From positions 87,337,495 through 87,401,494 of the forward strand of contig JALGPY010000005.1 in assembly GCA_023055425.1 (NCBI GenBank): DNA of 64,000 nucleotides, written 5' to 3'. Under the pieces are notes generated by a model, which worked only from the letters and a program-made list of their open reading frames with translations, did not search any database and had not been told where the DNA came from. This document shows, in pieces, positions 11,179 through 20,344 of the stretch. The DNA is from Linanthus parryae. Lineage: Eukaryota > Streptophyta > Magnoliopsida > Ericales > Polemoniaceae. The translations under genes and the position numbers were made by a program. The number at the start of each line of letters is the position of its first letter. Positions within the stretch are counted from its first letter, which is position 1.

Positions 11179-11800
11179 TGTATCCTAGGGGAAACACCCA
11201 ATTGTGTCCCCGGCCGTAGCCTTCACACGCATCCTCTGCAAACCATTCCCAGTTTTGTTATCATTTATTATTTCACATGCTTCACACGAGTACTATAAGT
11301 TTGAAATCCACATGCTTCTCAAATTAGTTTCGCAGTAATGAAGTAACTCACACAAAGCATCACACACATTTTGATAGTTGAAAGTATTGTGCACATATAC
11401 TTACCGAAATAAATAGAGCGGCGCCCACAACTGGAACGTTCTAGCACTCGTACTACGGGTCCTCCACGAACTCACGACCCACAAACTCGGAATTTAAAAG
11501 TAACGAAGGTGGTGGCAGCGATGGAGGGAACGTCGCCGTGGCTAATGTCTTTAGTGGTGGTCGTCGCTCGACAGAGACTCCGAAGAAACAGGGTGAGGCG
11601 GAAAAGAGCGAAGATAAAGGAGGAGCACCGACGTTGCTGAGTCAGCCTTGATTCGGCTTGGTTCCTTCGGCCTCCTTAGGCGGTGGCTGCTGACTGGTGA
11701 TGGAGAGCGGCGCTATAGAGAGGGAAAAGGGAGTTGATAGAGATTGAGAGTGTGGGTGAGTGAGAAAGAAAGTAGTGGTGGTGGGTTTATATAGTGTTGG
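11179..11800 (-). repeat. Probable LTR or promoter fragment in opposite orientation
   Basis: Read on the minus strand, this stretch has a TATA box (CTATATAAACC, about 11785-11795) and a pyrimidine-rich leader. A GC-rich segment follows, then a donor-like TTCGGTAAGTAT near 11403. It ends GGGTGTTTCCCCTAGGATACA exactly where the plus-strand LTR ends. The layout resembles the R-U5 part of a second long LTR. It could instead be an unrelated gene promoter with a short leader; no open coding frame follows. Confidence 0.35.
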
Positions 11801-12511
11801 TTTGAGGGAGGTTATGGAAGGAGGGTTTAATGGAGGAGTTATGGATGGAGGAATTATGTAAGAGTTAAGGATGGAGAAATTATGTGGGAGTTATGGATGG
11901 AGAAATAAATAGATACATTCATGGGAGAAAAGGGGTTACAAGTAGGACTATTTTCGGTTGAGTGTTCTGGGCGTACCAAAGTGAATAATGACTAGGACAT
12001 ATTTGTTTAGGTGATTTTGGAGCACCAAATTTGTTGTATGATTTAGAATTTAAGGAGTAAAATAAATTAGAGGGTTAATATTTGGAATAGAAAAAAAATT
12101 AAATAGTAAGTGTATAGATAGATTAGAATATGAATTATATCAAATTAAAATAGGGTAAGAATGGTTAGAACTAAAATAATAATAGAAAATTATATAAAAA
12201 ATTAAGTATAAACGAAAAAAGAATTAAAGGACATTTAAAGAATTCTATTCAGATAAAAAAATAGAGATAAATGAATGAAAGTTTTGGATTATATTTAAAT
12301 CAAACAAGAACTTGGTTAAATAGTTAAGAAAGTAAGAAATTGATTTACCACCGCTTTAACAAATTATAATCACAAAAGTAACCATTATAATTTATATAAT
12401 TGTAACCCAACCACAAATTCAGGGTATAACATACAACATGACATGCAATTACCTAGAAAATTTTTATTGGTTGAAATCCAAATAAGCACAACACATGGCA
12501 ATGCCATAGCA
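11801..12511. other. AT-rich intergenic DNA, nothing recognised
   Basis: No ORF or repeat that I can name. The last nine bases form the left target duplicate of the element that follows (12512-12520). Confidence 0.5.
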
Positions 12512-12520
12512 AATATAAAT

Positions 12521-12603
12521 GGTTAAAAGACACTGACCACCCCTGAATTTAGGATTAATTCCACCCCGCTACGCTGACTTTTGGAAAAAGACACTAAGCA
12601 CCT
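12521..12603 (+). repeat. Left terminal inverted repeat of the MULE
   Basis: Begins GGTTAAAAGACACTGACCAC and pairs with 14425-14507. Weaker similarity continues inward for some tens of bases. Confidence 0.88.
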
Positions 12604-13230
12604 TTTTTTGGATGGAGGCTGACGGATGACTAACAGCATGGAGAAAAAGATAATTTTACCCCTGAAATATTAAAAAATTACCACATATATATTACCCTAC
12701 CCTCACTCTCTACCTCATTCAGAAGAATTTTCTTCTCATTCCTCTCCTCTCCTCCTTCACGCGTAACCCTAGCCACCTCCCCCATTCGAAATACCTCCGC
12801 CTCCTCTCCTCCGACAGCCTCTCGTCAATCCCTCGTGCTAACTTCTATCCCTCCCCCCTCTTTCTCTCACTGTGAGAGAGGAGTCGACCGGCGCAGGAGA
12901 ACGACCGGCGATGGGTCGCTGGTTCTGGTGCGGTGGTGTTGGCGGTGGTCTAGGAAGCAGAAGAGAGAGAGAGAGAAGTGTTCGTTTCGCTTTCTTCCAC
13001 CATCGCCCACTGCAAAAAAGGACTTGGGTTTTTTTTTCAGTCGACGAGATAGATGAGTGCGAGGGGTGCGCAGGGTAAGCAGAGAGAGAGAGAGATAGAT
13101 CAGTCGGAGTAGCGGTAGCAGCAAACAGTAGATTTGTTGGTTGTGGCAGAGAATGGTTCACAATCAGCTCTGATTTGAGGTTCGGAGAGTGTCCAAGTGA
13201 AGACGAGAAGGTTTTTGTTCTCAGTTGCTA

Positions 13231-13413
13231 ATGGATACGGCGCAGATTAGCAGGAGAGGTCTGGTAGTAGCGGTTTTCTCCTTCTGGTGTCTGATCTCGT
13301 TGAGTTTCGCCGCCCGGTTACCTGCCGTTTCAAGGCAGGAGCTTCAGGTGAACAAGCAGAGGAAGAAAGGGTACGGCGAATCCTCAATCTCCAATCTGTT
13401 TCCCCCAACTTGA
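13231..13413 (+). CDS. Captured gene fragment with signal peptide, about 60 aa
   Basis: A short ORF inside the Mutator-like element, starting at MDTAQISRRGL with a strong secretory signal sequence (VVAVFSFWCLISLSFA, about residues 12-27) and a likely cleavage after FAA. The following RLPAVSRQELQVNKQ resembles the first exon of secreted neprosin-domain (DUF239) plant proteins, but only a few residues can be compared. The frame ends soon after a possible donor (GGGTACGG near 13370), so it looks like a first exon picked up from a host gene. Whether it is transcribed is unknown. Confidence 0.4.
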   Translation: MDTAQISRRGLVVAVFSFWCLISLSFAARLPAVSRQELQVNKQRKKGYGESSISNLFPPT

Positions 13414-13737
13414 AAAATCCTCTCTCATCTTAAGTCGGACCAAAACTAAGTAGGGTCAGATTCGAACCCATACGCAGACTGGGGAAGAGATTGATGATGG
13501 TAATGGTTGTGAATTGGGGTTCAATTTGAGATATGGTGGGTTGAAGGGAAGAGGTCTGGGAAGAAGGGAAGAGTTCATATTTCCCATTGGCTTCAAATGT
13601 ATTTTGCCTCAATCTGTTGCTTGCAAATATTGGGTTGTTCCGAACCAGATTCATCTGGGTTAGTATTTCTCTTGAATAAAGTTGTTGAATTTTTTGTTTG
13701 AATTTTTGGTAACTACATCTCTGAAGTTGCAATTTCA

Positions 13738-13986
13738 ATGAAGGCATGCTTGGGAGGTGTAGCCGGTGTCTTTGAAAGCCAGTCTGGTCAAAGAATTGGT
13801 AGAGTGCTGCAAAAGTTCAATGGTGCATTGGCTATTCTGTTGAAGAAACTGAGCTTTGAAGCTGTAGAAGATGCTCTCATTTCTTTTGCAACTATGGCAG
13901 ATGGAGGAAAGATTGAGAGCTTGGAAACTGATGCTTTTCGGATCAGTCAAGGTATAATTATTCCCTCCATTGCAAACGGGAATTAA
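13738..13986 (+). CDS. Captured gene fragment, 82 aa, unknown
   Basis: ORF beginning MKACLGGVAGVFESQSGQRI, with helical amphipathic composition and no family I recognise. It lies in the same element and strand as the signal-peptide fragment and could be another captured exon. The similar antisense ORF over the same bases is treated as a shadow. Confidence 0.3.
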   Translation: MKACLGGVAGVFESQSGQRIGRVLQKFNGALAILLKKLSFEAVEDALISFATMADGGKIESLETDAFRISQGIIIPSIANGN

Positions 13987-14424
13987 AGCTAGAGCTCTCA
14001 GCCTAAAGAATACTCTGCGACAATACAACATTCAGATTCAGCACTGTCAAAGATAAAGAAATGGAGCCTCTTGCTACCTGGGCAAGACTTCATAGAGAAG
14101 CTAGGAATCTAAGTTTTTGTAAGGATTCTCTGGTAGTTGGTGCTTAATGAAATCGAATTTATCAAAAATAAATAATGAAGAGCTTCCTTATTTTGGAGAG
14201 AAAAAAAGATGTTCTTCATTTTTTATTAGTGTTGTTGATGTATGGATTCAAAATGAAAGATGTTTATGTTGTGTTGATATTTTTTGGAAGATGCTCTTGG
14301 TGAAATAGAAAAAAAAAATCAAAAAAAGTACGCAGGGGTAATACGGTCCGAAAAATTCAATTACCCATTTTTCTAACGGAACATGACAGAAGCGTGCTAA
14401 GTGTCTGAGGAATATTCCGTAAAT

Positions 14425-14507
14425 GGGTGCTTAGTGTCTTTTTCCAAAAGTCAGGGTAGTTGGGAGGAATTAATCCAAAAGTCAGGGGTGGTCAGTGTAT
14501 TTTACCC
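14425..14507 (-). repeat. Right terminal inverted repeat of the MULE
   Basis: The reverse complement begins GGGTAAAATACACTGACCAC, matching the left end. It is followed directly by the AATATAAAT duplicate. Confidence 0.88.
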
Positions 14508-14516
14508 AATATAAAT

Positions 14517-14774
14517 TGGCACATGTCTTTTTTTTTTGTGTAACCTGGACATTTTTTTGCTTTTATATATAATATAGATATAAATGTAGATGTAGATAGA
14601 TATATCGATAAATTTTATTATTTGTAATTGATGGGTAGTTTTGCTATATTGCTTATTGACTTATATAAGGATTTTCTTTTTTCTTTTCTATACGGTTGAA
14701 CTTACATTGTCTACATTAGCAATAAACTATAGTATCTCCTTTTCTCCATTAAGGGATACTCTTCGACCGCTTCA
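14517..14774 (+). repeat. 3' part of a Ty1/copia LTR (remnant)
   Basis: AT-rich sequence with a TATA-like ACTTATATAAGG (14660-14671), ending in CA immediately before a tRNA-Met primer site. The 5' limit is not visible, since the Mutator-like element lies just upstream. Confidence 0.45.
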
Positions 14775-14786
14775 TGGTATCAGAGC
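14775..14786 (+). promoter_or_regulatory. Primer binding site (initiator tRNA-Met)
   Basis: TGGTATCAGAGC, the standard Ty1/copia first-strand primer site, directly after an LTR-like end. Confidence 0.7.
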
Positions 14787-15009
14787 AGAAGATCCTTGTA
14801 AGTTCGGTTCTTTTCCCCTGTGTTGTCAATCCATCATGAACCTAGTTCGGTTCTTGAAGCTATTTCTGGCTTGATTAATTGAGTGATAGCTTTTCTGACC
14901 CATTTTGGCTTCGCTTAGCTATGATTCGTCATCTACTGTTTCATATTGCTCTATCTCTCTGTCGGTTCATTTTGCTTTTTTTTTTGTACCATCGGATCTT
15001 TGATGTCTT

Positions 15010-15261
15010 CCTAAAGAGATGACTTGCTACAACCTATAAGTGTTTGTTTGAATGGAAAGAAATATTCGTATTAGTAGTATGTGATGATGACTTTTTAGAA
15101 GGTTACAACATTATGGGGTGTTGTTGCTAGAAAAATTGTTAAACCGCGTGATGGAAAGGGAAAAATAATATAATAATAAGATGAAAATGTGGGAGAAGAA
15201 TTATTCAGAATTATTACTTGGATCAATAGTTCGATTAAGTATTCTAGTGGCATGGAGTTGT
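15010..15261 (+). pseudogene. Ty1/copia gag remnant
   Basis: Broken coding sequence with the order expected of a plant copia Gag N-terminus: LLQPISVCLNGKKYSY, then LWGVVARKIVKPRDGKG, then RIITWINSSIKYSSGMELLS. It lies about 230 bp after the primer site at 14775. Stops at 15087-15180 and a frame change between these blocks make it non-functional. No RT or integrase follows, so the element is truncated here. Confidence 0.6.
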
Positions 15262-15919
15262 TATCTCACGTCTTGCATGGATATTGCCACTTGGTGGATC
15301 TTTCTATCATTCATGAATCATGGGGTCGTACTGACATTCGGCTTGGGATATTTGAATGGGGCTCTGGAGGAGGTCTTAGATGGGACATTGTCAGAAGTTG
15401 TTTGACTTGAGCTGTCTTTGCTGGATCATCATTAGTTGAAGCTTTGGGGCGTTGGAGTGATGTTGGATGTCCTTAGCAAGGAAATATTGTTCGGTTTAGA
15501 AACATAGGCTTCGCCAATAACTCTATCTATTTCGGCAAACTGGCAGAAGAATTAGAAGTATGGATTAAAGAACAAGCCCTAACTAGATGCGACTTTTCAT
15601 TAACGATTAGCTTTTACATAGGAGCCTTTCTCTTTAATCTTGCGAGGGGCCGTTTTCTTTTGAAGTTTCTTGGACACATGAGACTTCGATGGTTGTGCAG
15701 ACTTTTGTAGGCGATTTGAGTGCTTAACGGAAGGCTCCTCTCCATCTATGTCTCCTGAAGTTGGAGTTGAAGCAACTTCAAATTTATGTCTCCGAGTCTT
15801 CTACTTCTTAGTGGGAGGTTCATCACCTCATGATTGTTAGCAGGAGGCTTGGTTAAAAAAGTCAGGAAAGATACGAAAGTCTATGTATATATGAAGGATA
15901 GGAGAAAGCCAAAATGTTG
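15262..15919. other. Decayed transposon-like sequence, unassigned
   Basis: No intact ORF. The minus strand of about 15580-15860 reads as a Lys/Ser-rich stretch (motifs SVKHSNRLQKSAQPS and SKKLQKKTAPRKIKEK). Part of it may continue on the far side of the MITE near 16380-16540 (AAKKKKVNEVVPN). This hints at an old protein-coding element split by the MITE, but I cannot name it. Confidence 0.3.
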
Positions 15920-15922
15920 TAA

Positions 15923-16345
15923 GTGCATGTTTGGCATCCCTGTTTTTAATCAACTTTGATTAAAAACAGGGTTGTTTTTTTAAACTCATTTGTTATGGCT
16001 GTTTTTTCGCTTGTTTAAAAACAAAAACATGCTGAAAAACAGCTGTTTAAAAAAAAAGCAAATGTGGTGTTTTTTTGGTGTTTTTTTCATACTATTGGTG
16101 TTTAAAGACATTTCAACTTTGATCAGATGCAACAAATATCAAACATATGTCGGTATTGTACATAAAAATGATATTGAAACAAATTAACATAGAAATTTAG
16201 TAATATTGCCAAACGTGTTTTTGATTTTAAACACTGTTTTTAAACGGATACCAAACAGTTTTTTGATTCTGTTTTTAAACATGTTTTTTCGGTACGTTTT
16301 TTTTCCACTGTTTTTCTTGTTTTTAAACGGATACCAAACAAGCTC
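15923..16345. mobile_element. Tourist-like (PIF/Harbinger) MITE
   Basis: Ends GTGCATGTTTGGCATCC and, as reverse complement, GAGCTTGTTTGGTATCC match at 14 of 17 positions. The flanking trinucleotide TAA (15920-15922, 16346-16348) is the typical Harbinger target duplicate. Inside are T-rich GTTTTTAAAC repeats and a near-perfect hairpin CCCTGTTTTTAATCAA/TTGATTAAAAACAGGG at about 15938-15972. It has no coding capacity. Confidence 0.78.
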
Positions 16346-16348
16346 TAA

Positions 16349-17486
16349 TTTGTGTCAAAACTGTCCTTTACTTTGAGGCTTTGAAATATTGGGCACAACT
16401 TCATTAACCTTCTTCTTTTTGGCGGCACTATTCCTCTCTTAGGCAGTTTTCATAACAGCATCACTTAGGTTGGGAACTAGGGATCCCTAGCTCGTCAGAG
16501 GAAGATGAGCATTGTTGACTTTACCTTATGGCGTCGCGGGAGGAATAAAATCTAAAGCAACATCTGAAATTGAGTGTATAGTGAGGGTTTAGCTGATGTG
16601 AGTATGTGGGACAATTACTGTTACCTGCAGCCTAGCCGGATAACAGAATATGATAGTATAAACTATAGAGGGGTCATTTTCAAAGAAGACGGAGGGAGGA
16701 TACTTATAAATATTATTCCCTGGGTAAAGGGGCTCCATGTGAAGTACGTGAGACAACATTAGAAAAGTCTTCAGAATTACACTCACCGCCCGCCTTAGAG
16801 TCGCCTGCGTCGATGCCATCTTCTCACCGCAACGAGAGATGTTTCTGCTACTCATGGGGTTTGAGCTGGCCGTGGTAAGGCTCCTCCTGGTCGAGATGTG
16901 CTGCTTACTGACTTCTTGTTTTTCTTTCTTGCTCCGTCTTTCCGTCTCCTTTCTATGTTCTTTTGTTCACTTGAGATTCACATGTTGCATTTCCGTGCTC
17001 CTACATCTCCTCAGCTAGTGCACTTCATCCCATCCATACGAACAAACGCCAAAGATCATACATGATGAGTGAAATATACACAATTTGTAAGAAAAACAGA
17101 GATGTCTCAAGTAATATTGTCTTTTCCAGACACCCTCTTAATTCCCCTCTCCTCTGATACCACCTCCTATGTCGTATAAGGTTGTAAGAAAAAATAGTTT
17201 TAATTTAGGGGATAAGAAAAAATGAGTTTTGTACCTGCTCCTTTTATTGTACAAACACATAATAAAGAGCAGGCAGGGTCGGCCTTACAATAAGGCCACT
17301 CAATCTTCTGCTTTGGGCCCCAACTTGTGAGGTGCACCACTTTATTGAAAATTTACGGACATTTTTTTCATTAAAACATTAAGCAATTCTAGCACATTAG
17401 TCTTCTTTTTAAGAGAAATATTAATCTTTTTCAGGAAGCATCTTAATGTTATTAGTTAAAGAAAAGAAATCAATTCCTTCCAAAAT
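16349..17486. other. Intergenic DNA with an antisense primer-site-like motif
   Basis: No supported gene. On the minus strand TGGTATCAGAGG (about 17153-17164) resembles a tRNA-Met primer site, but the adjacent sequence does not end in CA and no Gag follows. The assignment to a minus-strand copia remnant is therefore weak. Confidence 0.3.
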
Positions 17487-18008
17487 GGTAAAATTTACTT
17501 ACGCCCCCTCAATTTTGGTTGATTCACTTACACCAATCTTAATTTCAAAAACTTCACTCACACCATTTTATAACTGTCAGACTTGGTGTCACTTACACCC
17601 CCTCCTTGTATCCACTCTGTCAATTGGTAGGGTAACTTTATAAATTTAAGCTTTCTAATAGATCTACCTTTGCAGAGGTTGCAAATGCCAATCCACTCCG
17701 ATGTGTATTCTTAACATGTGCAAATACCCGAATTCAAACATGGTGCAGCTACTAGCAAAAATCAGGACTAACACGACGTATGGTTTACAAAATTGTGGGT
17801 GGATTGACTGTTTTGCGTCCTCTGTAAGGGTAAATTTGTCCGAAAAATTGAATTTAAAAATTTATCCAACCAACTAACACAGTGAATACACAGAGGGGGT
17901 GTAACTGAGAACACATTTGGTAGTCACAAACGGCGTAAGTGAATATATTCAAACTAGGAGAGGTGTAAGTAATGAACGACCGAAACTAAGGGTTGCAAGT
18001 GAAAATTA
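17487..18008. mobile_element. Foldback Mutator-like element
   Basis: The left end (GGTAAAATTTACTTACG, then repeated CACTTACACC motifs) and the reverse complement of the right end (GTAATTTTCACTTGC, then CTTACACC motifs) are collinear for about 115 bp. Together they form long imperfect inverted arms around a short unique centre. No target duplicate is clear. No coding capacity. Confidence 0.55.
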
Positions 18009-18900
18009 CTCGCTGGTTGCTCTTCATCATTTTGTCCTCATATCTCTCAATAGTGTGTCATCTTATCAGCAAACCCTATCCTACACAACTTCACACAAAA
18101 CGAAACCACGGTTTCAAACGAGCATAAGTCAACAATTCTTCAATAAATCACTCTCTGTTCCATCGGGTCTTCTCACGTGCTCTCAATCCAATATTTCTGT
18201 TTGGTGATCCAAACTAGAAGAATTTTGTTCGCCGTCCTAAATAAGAGACTTAAAAAGATATAAGATGTTCGACCTAAGTAACTACAAATTTGTGAACTTT
18301 TCTTTACCGTGGTTGTGTACTATCTCCATTTTTATGGATTATGAAACAGACACGACCACTATACATTACAAGAGATCAGTACCAAATGTTTAAAAACACA
18401 ACTTGTGTTGTTTGTTTCATTCACGATTTTAGGTGTGTAAAAAGGGCACCTTATTCATAGTTTGCCCGGCCCTGAGAGCAGGAGGTACAAATTTATCCTT
18501 ATCCCCTTCTTTGCACTTACCTAAACGAGGCTTAAATGTTTCACTTGTAAAATCCTCATCCAAACACCCCAACGTTTGAAAAATAACATTTCATGTCATG
18601 TTTCTTAAATGTTTGTCAAACATACGAGTAAGCATAGGGCTGTCTATCAAAACACTTCCAACCAAACTCTTCAAACGCTGAATGAATCTCAACATGTAGT
18701 AAGAGGAGGTCCAAAAAACATGTAGTAAGAGGAGAGAAGAGAGAAAGCTGTCCCCACCGTTGATGCGGTCGACTAAGCAAAAAATAAGCAGAGAAGTCAA
18801 TCATCTCAATCACTCCCTTTGAAGACAACCAAACCAAACCAACTCTTTTCCATTCAATTCACAACGCTCCATTCCAATTTTACAAAAATCGAATTGTGTT
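18009..18900 (+). other. Upstream region of the WD40 gene
   Basis: No ORF with support. It should contain the promoter, but I see no clear TATA box. The sequence becomes CT-rich from about 18900, as in plant 5' leaders. Confidence 0.4.
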
Positions 18901-18997
18901 GTGATCCATCTTCTCCAGTGTTGTCTTCCTCTCTGACAAAACCCAATTCTTCCAACACTGGGAGAGACAGATATTGTTACCCAACCCTAAATTTTTA

Positions 18998-19066
18998 ATG
19001 CCATCGTCGTCTCCTCACTCTTCTGAGCAAATTTATGAAAACCCGCCTTCGTACACGCGTCAATAG
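18998..19066 (+). CDS. Upstream ORF in the leader of the WD40 gene, 22 aa
   Basis: ATG to TAG ORF (MPSSSPHSSEQIYENPPSYT, then RQ) ending 31 bases before the main ATG, in the presumed 5' untranslated leader. If the leader starts upstream of 18998, ribosomes would meet this ATG first. Its effect on translation is inferred from position only. Confidence 0.4.
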   Translation: MPSSSPHSSEQIYENPPSYTRQ

Positions 19067-19097
19067 CGTCAGTTTGGTTATTGGGTAAGCGTCATTC

Positions 19098-20344
19098 ATG
19101 ATGAACACAAGCTCTAACACCATGATGGGTTCTTCGTCGTCGGCATCAGCGGCGGCGGCTAACAACAACGCTCAGTCACCGGGATTGAAGACGTATTTCA
19201 AAACCCCTGAAGGCCGTTACAAGCTCCAGTACGAGAAGACTCACCCTGCTGGTCTCCTACACTACGCTCATGGAAAGACTGTGACTCAGGTATTCTCATT
19301 TCTGGCTTCTCTTCCTTCTTATTGACAGATGTTATGCCGAATTGGTAAAGTCATCATTTCTTTGTAAGTTGATGTTGTCTCGATTCCCTTGATGCTCTTA
19401 CTGCTCTAAAATGTTATCACATTATCTGTATCAGCCAATCTGAAGTCTGGTATTCTACATCATAATTCAATCAATCAATAATCTGATTAGTTAATTTTAG
19501 TTCTTCGATCCAGCCTTCCCTTCCTTGTTTTGGTTGAATGCCTATTTTTCCTGTCTGGCTTTGTGATTTTAGCAATGGGGTTATGTCTATTTTTTCCAGT
19601 TCTGGTCGCTGTTTTTGTTGTCTAATGACTATTTAATTCTGTGTGGTTGAATGTTCATCAGGTTACCGTGGCCCATCTCAAGGAGAAGTCACTACAAGGC
19701 ATAACGTCGTCGTCATCAAATTTGGGAGTAAGTAGTGGGGTGAGATCAGCAGCGGCTAGATTATTAGGTACCGGGAATGGAAGTCGAGCATATAGTTTTG
19801 TGGGCAGTAATGGTGGGGGTAAGTCTGTAAGTGGGACAGGTAGAGTAGGATCGTTGGGTGCCTCAAGTTCTAATAGTATAGCCGGTACATCCAATTTTGA
19901 TGGAAAAGGAACTTACTTGGTTTTTAATGTCGGTGATGCAATCTTCATTAGTGATTTGAATTCTCAAGATAAGGTAAGTCTTCTTAATGTTTCGCTTCCT
20001 ATCCTATGTTCTAGGTTCTGTTTGCTTAACTTTTGTTAAGAAGTTTGATGTGCAATGCAGGATCCTATAAAGTCTATAAACTTTAGTAATTCAAATCCTG
20101 TTTGCCATGCATTTGATCCCGATGCCAAGGACGGGCATGATTTTCTTGTTGGGTTGAATTCTGGAGATGGTAAAAAGTGTTCTTCTACGACGAAAATCAA
20201 ATTTGTTTTGATTTCTTTTACGTGATCAGGGTGATTTCTGTTTCATGTAGTTTATTCAGTCTCACTGAGACAACAGTTACAAGATGTGGGGAAGAAGCTT
20301 GTTGGAGCACAGCATTACAACAAAGATGGATGTGTTAACAATAG
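19098..20344 (+). CDS. WD40 gene exons 1-4
   Basis: Exon 1 (19098-19289) ends CAG|GTATTC. Exon 2 (19662-19973) opens after TCATCAG and ends AAG|GTAAGT. Exon 3 (20061-20169) opens after TGCAATGCAG and ends ATG|GTAAAA. Exon 4 (20251-20344) opens after TCATGTAG and ends AATAG|GCAAGA, a GC donor. Phases 0, 0, 1 and 2 join correctly. Together they encode residues 1 to about 236: the low-complexity leader, the conserved N-terminal block and the first WD repeat. Confidence 0.93.

Larger units (their letters stand above)
12521..14507. mobile_element. Mutator-like element (Pack-MULE type), 1,987 bp
   Basis: Inverted terminal repeats of about 83 bp (12521-12603 and 14425-14507) share long blocks such as CACTGACCACCCCTGA and TGACTTTTGGAAAAAGACAC. 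Both ends begin GG. A perfect 9-bp target duplication AATATAAAT flanks it (12512-12520, 14508-14516), the diagnostic length for Mutator-like elements. No transposase is inside. The GC-rich interior with gene-like segments (13231-13413 and 13738-13986) suggests captured host sequence. It depends on a MURA-type transposase elsewhere. Confidence 0.9.

Noticed and set aside
12838..13161. Overlapping ORFs on both strands at 12835-13161
   Set aside because: They are mutually overlapping low-complexity Ser/Pro/Arg frames from CT/GA-rich leader-like DNA in the Mutator-like element; none has a domain.
17153..17164. Minus-strand tRNA-Met primer-site-like motif
   Set aside because: The adjacent sequence does not end in CA and no Gag or matching LTR was found on the minus strand.
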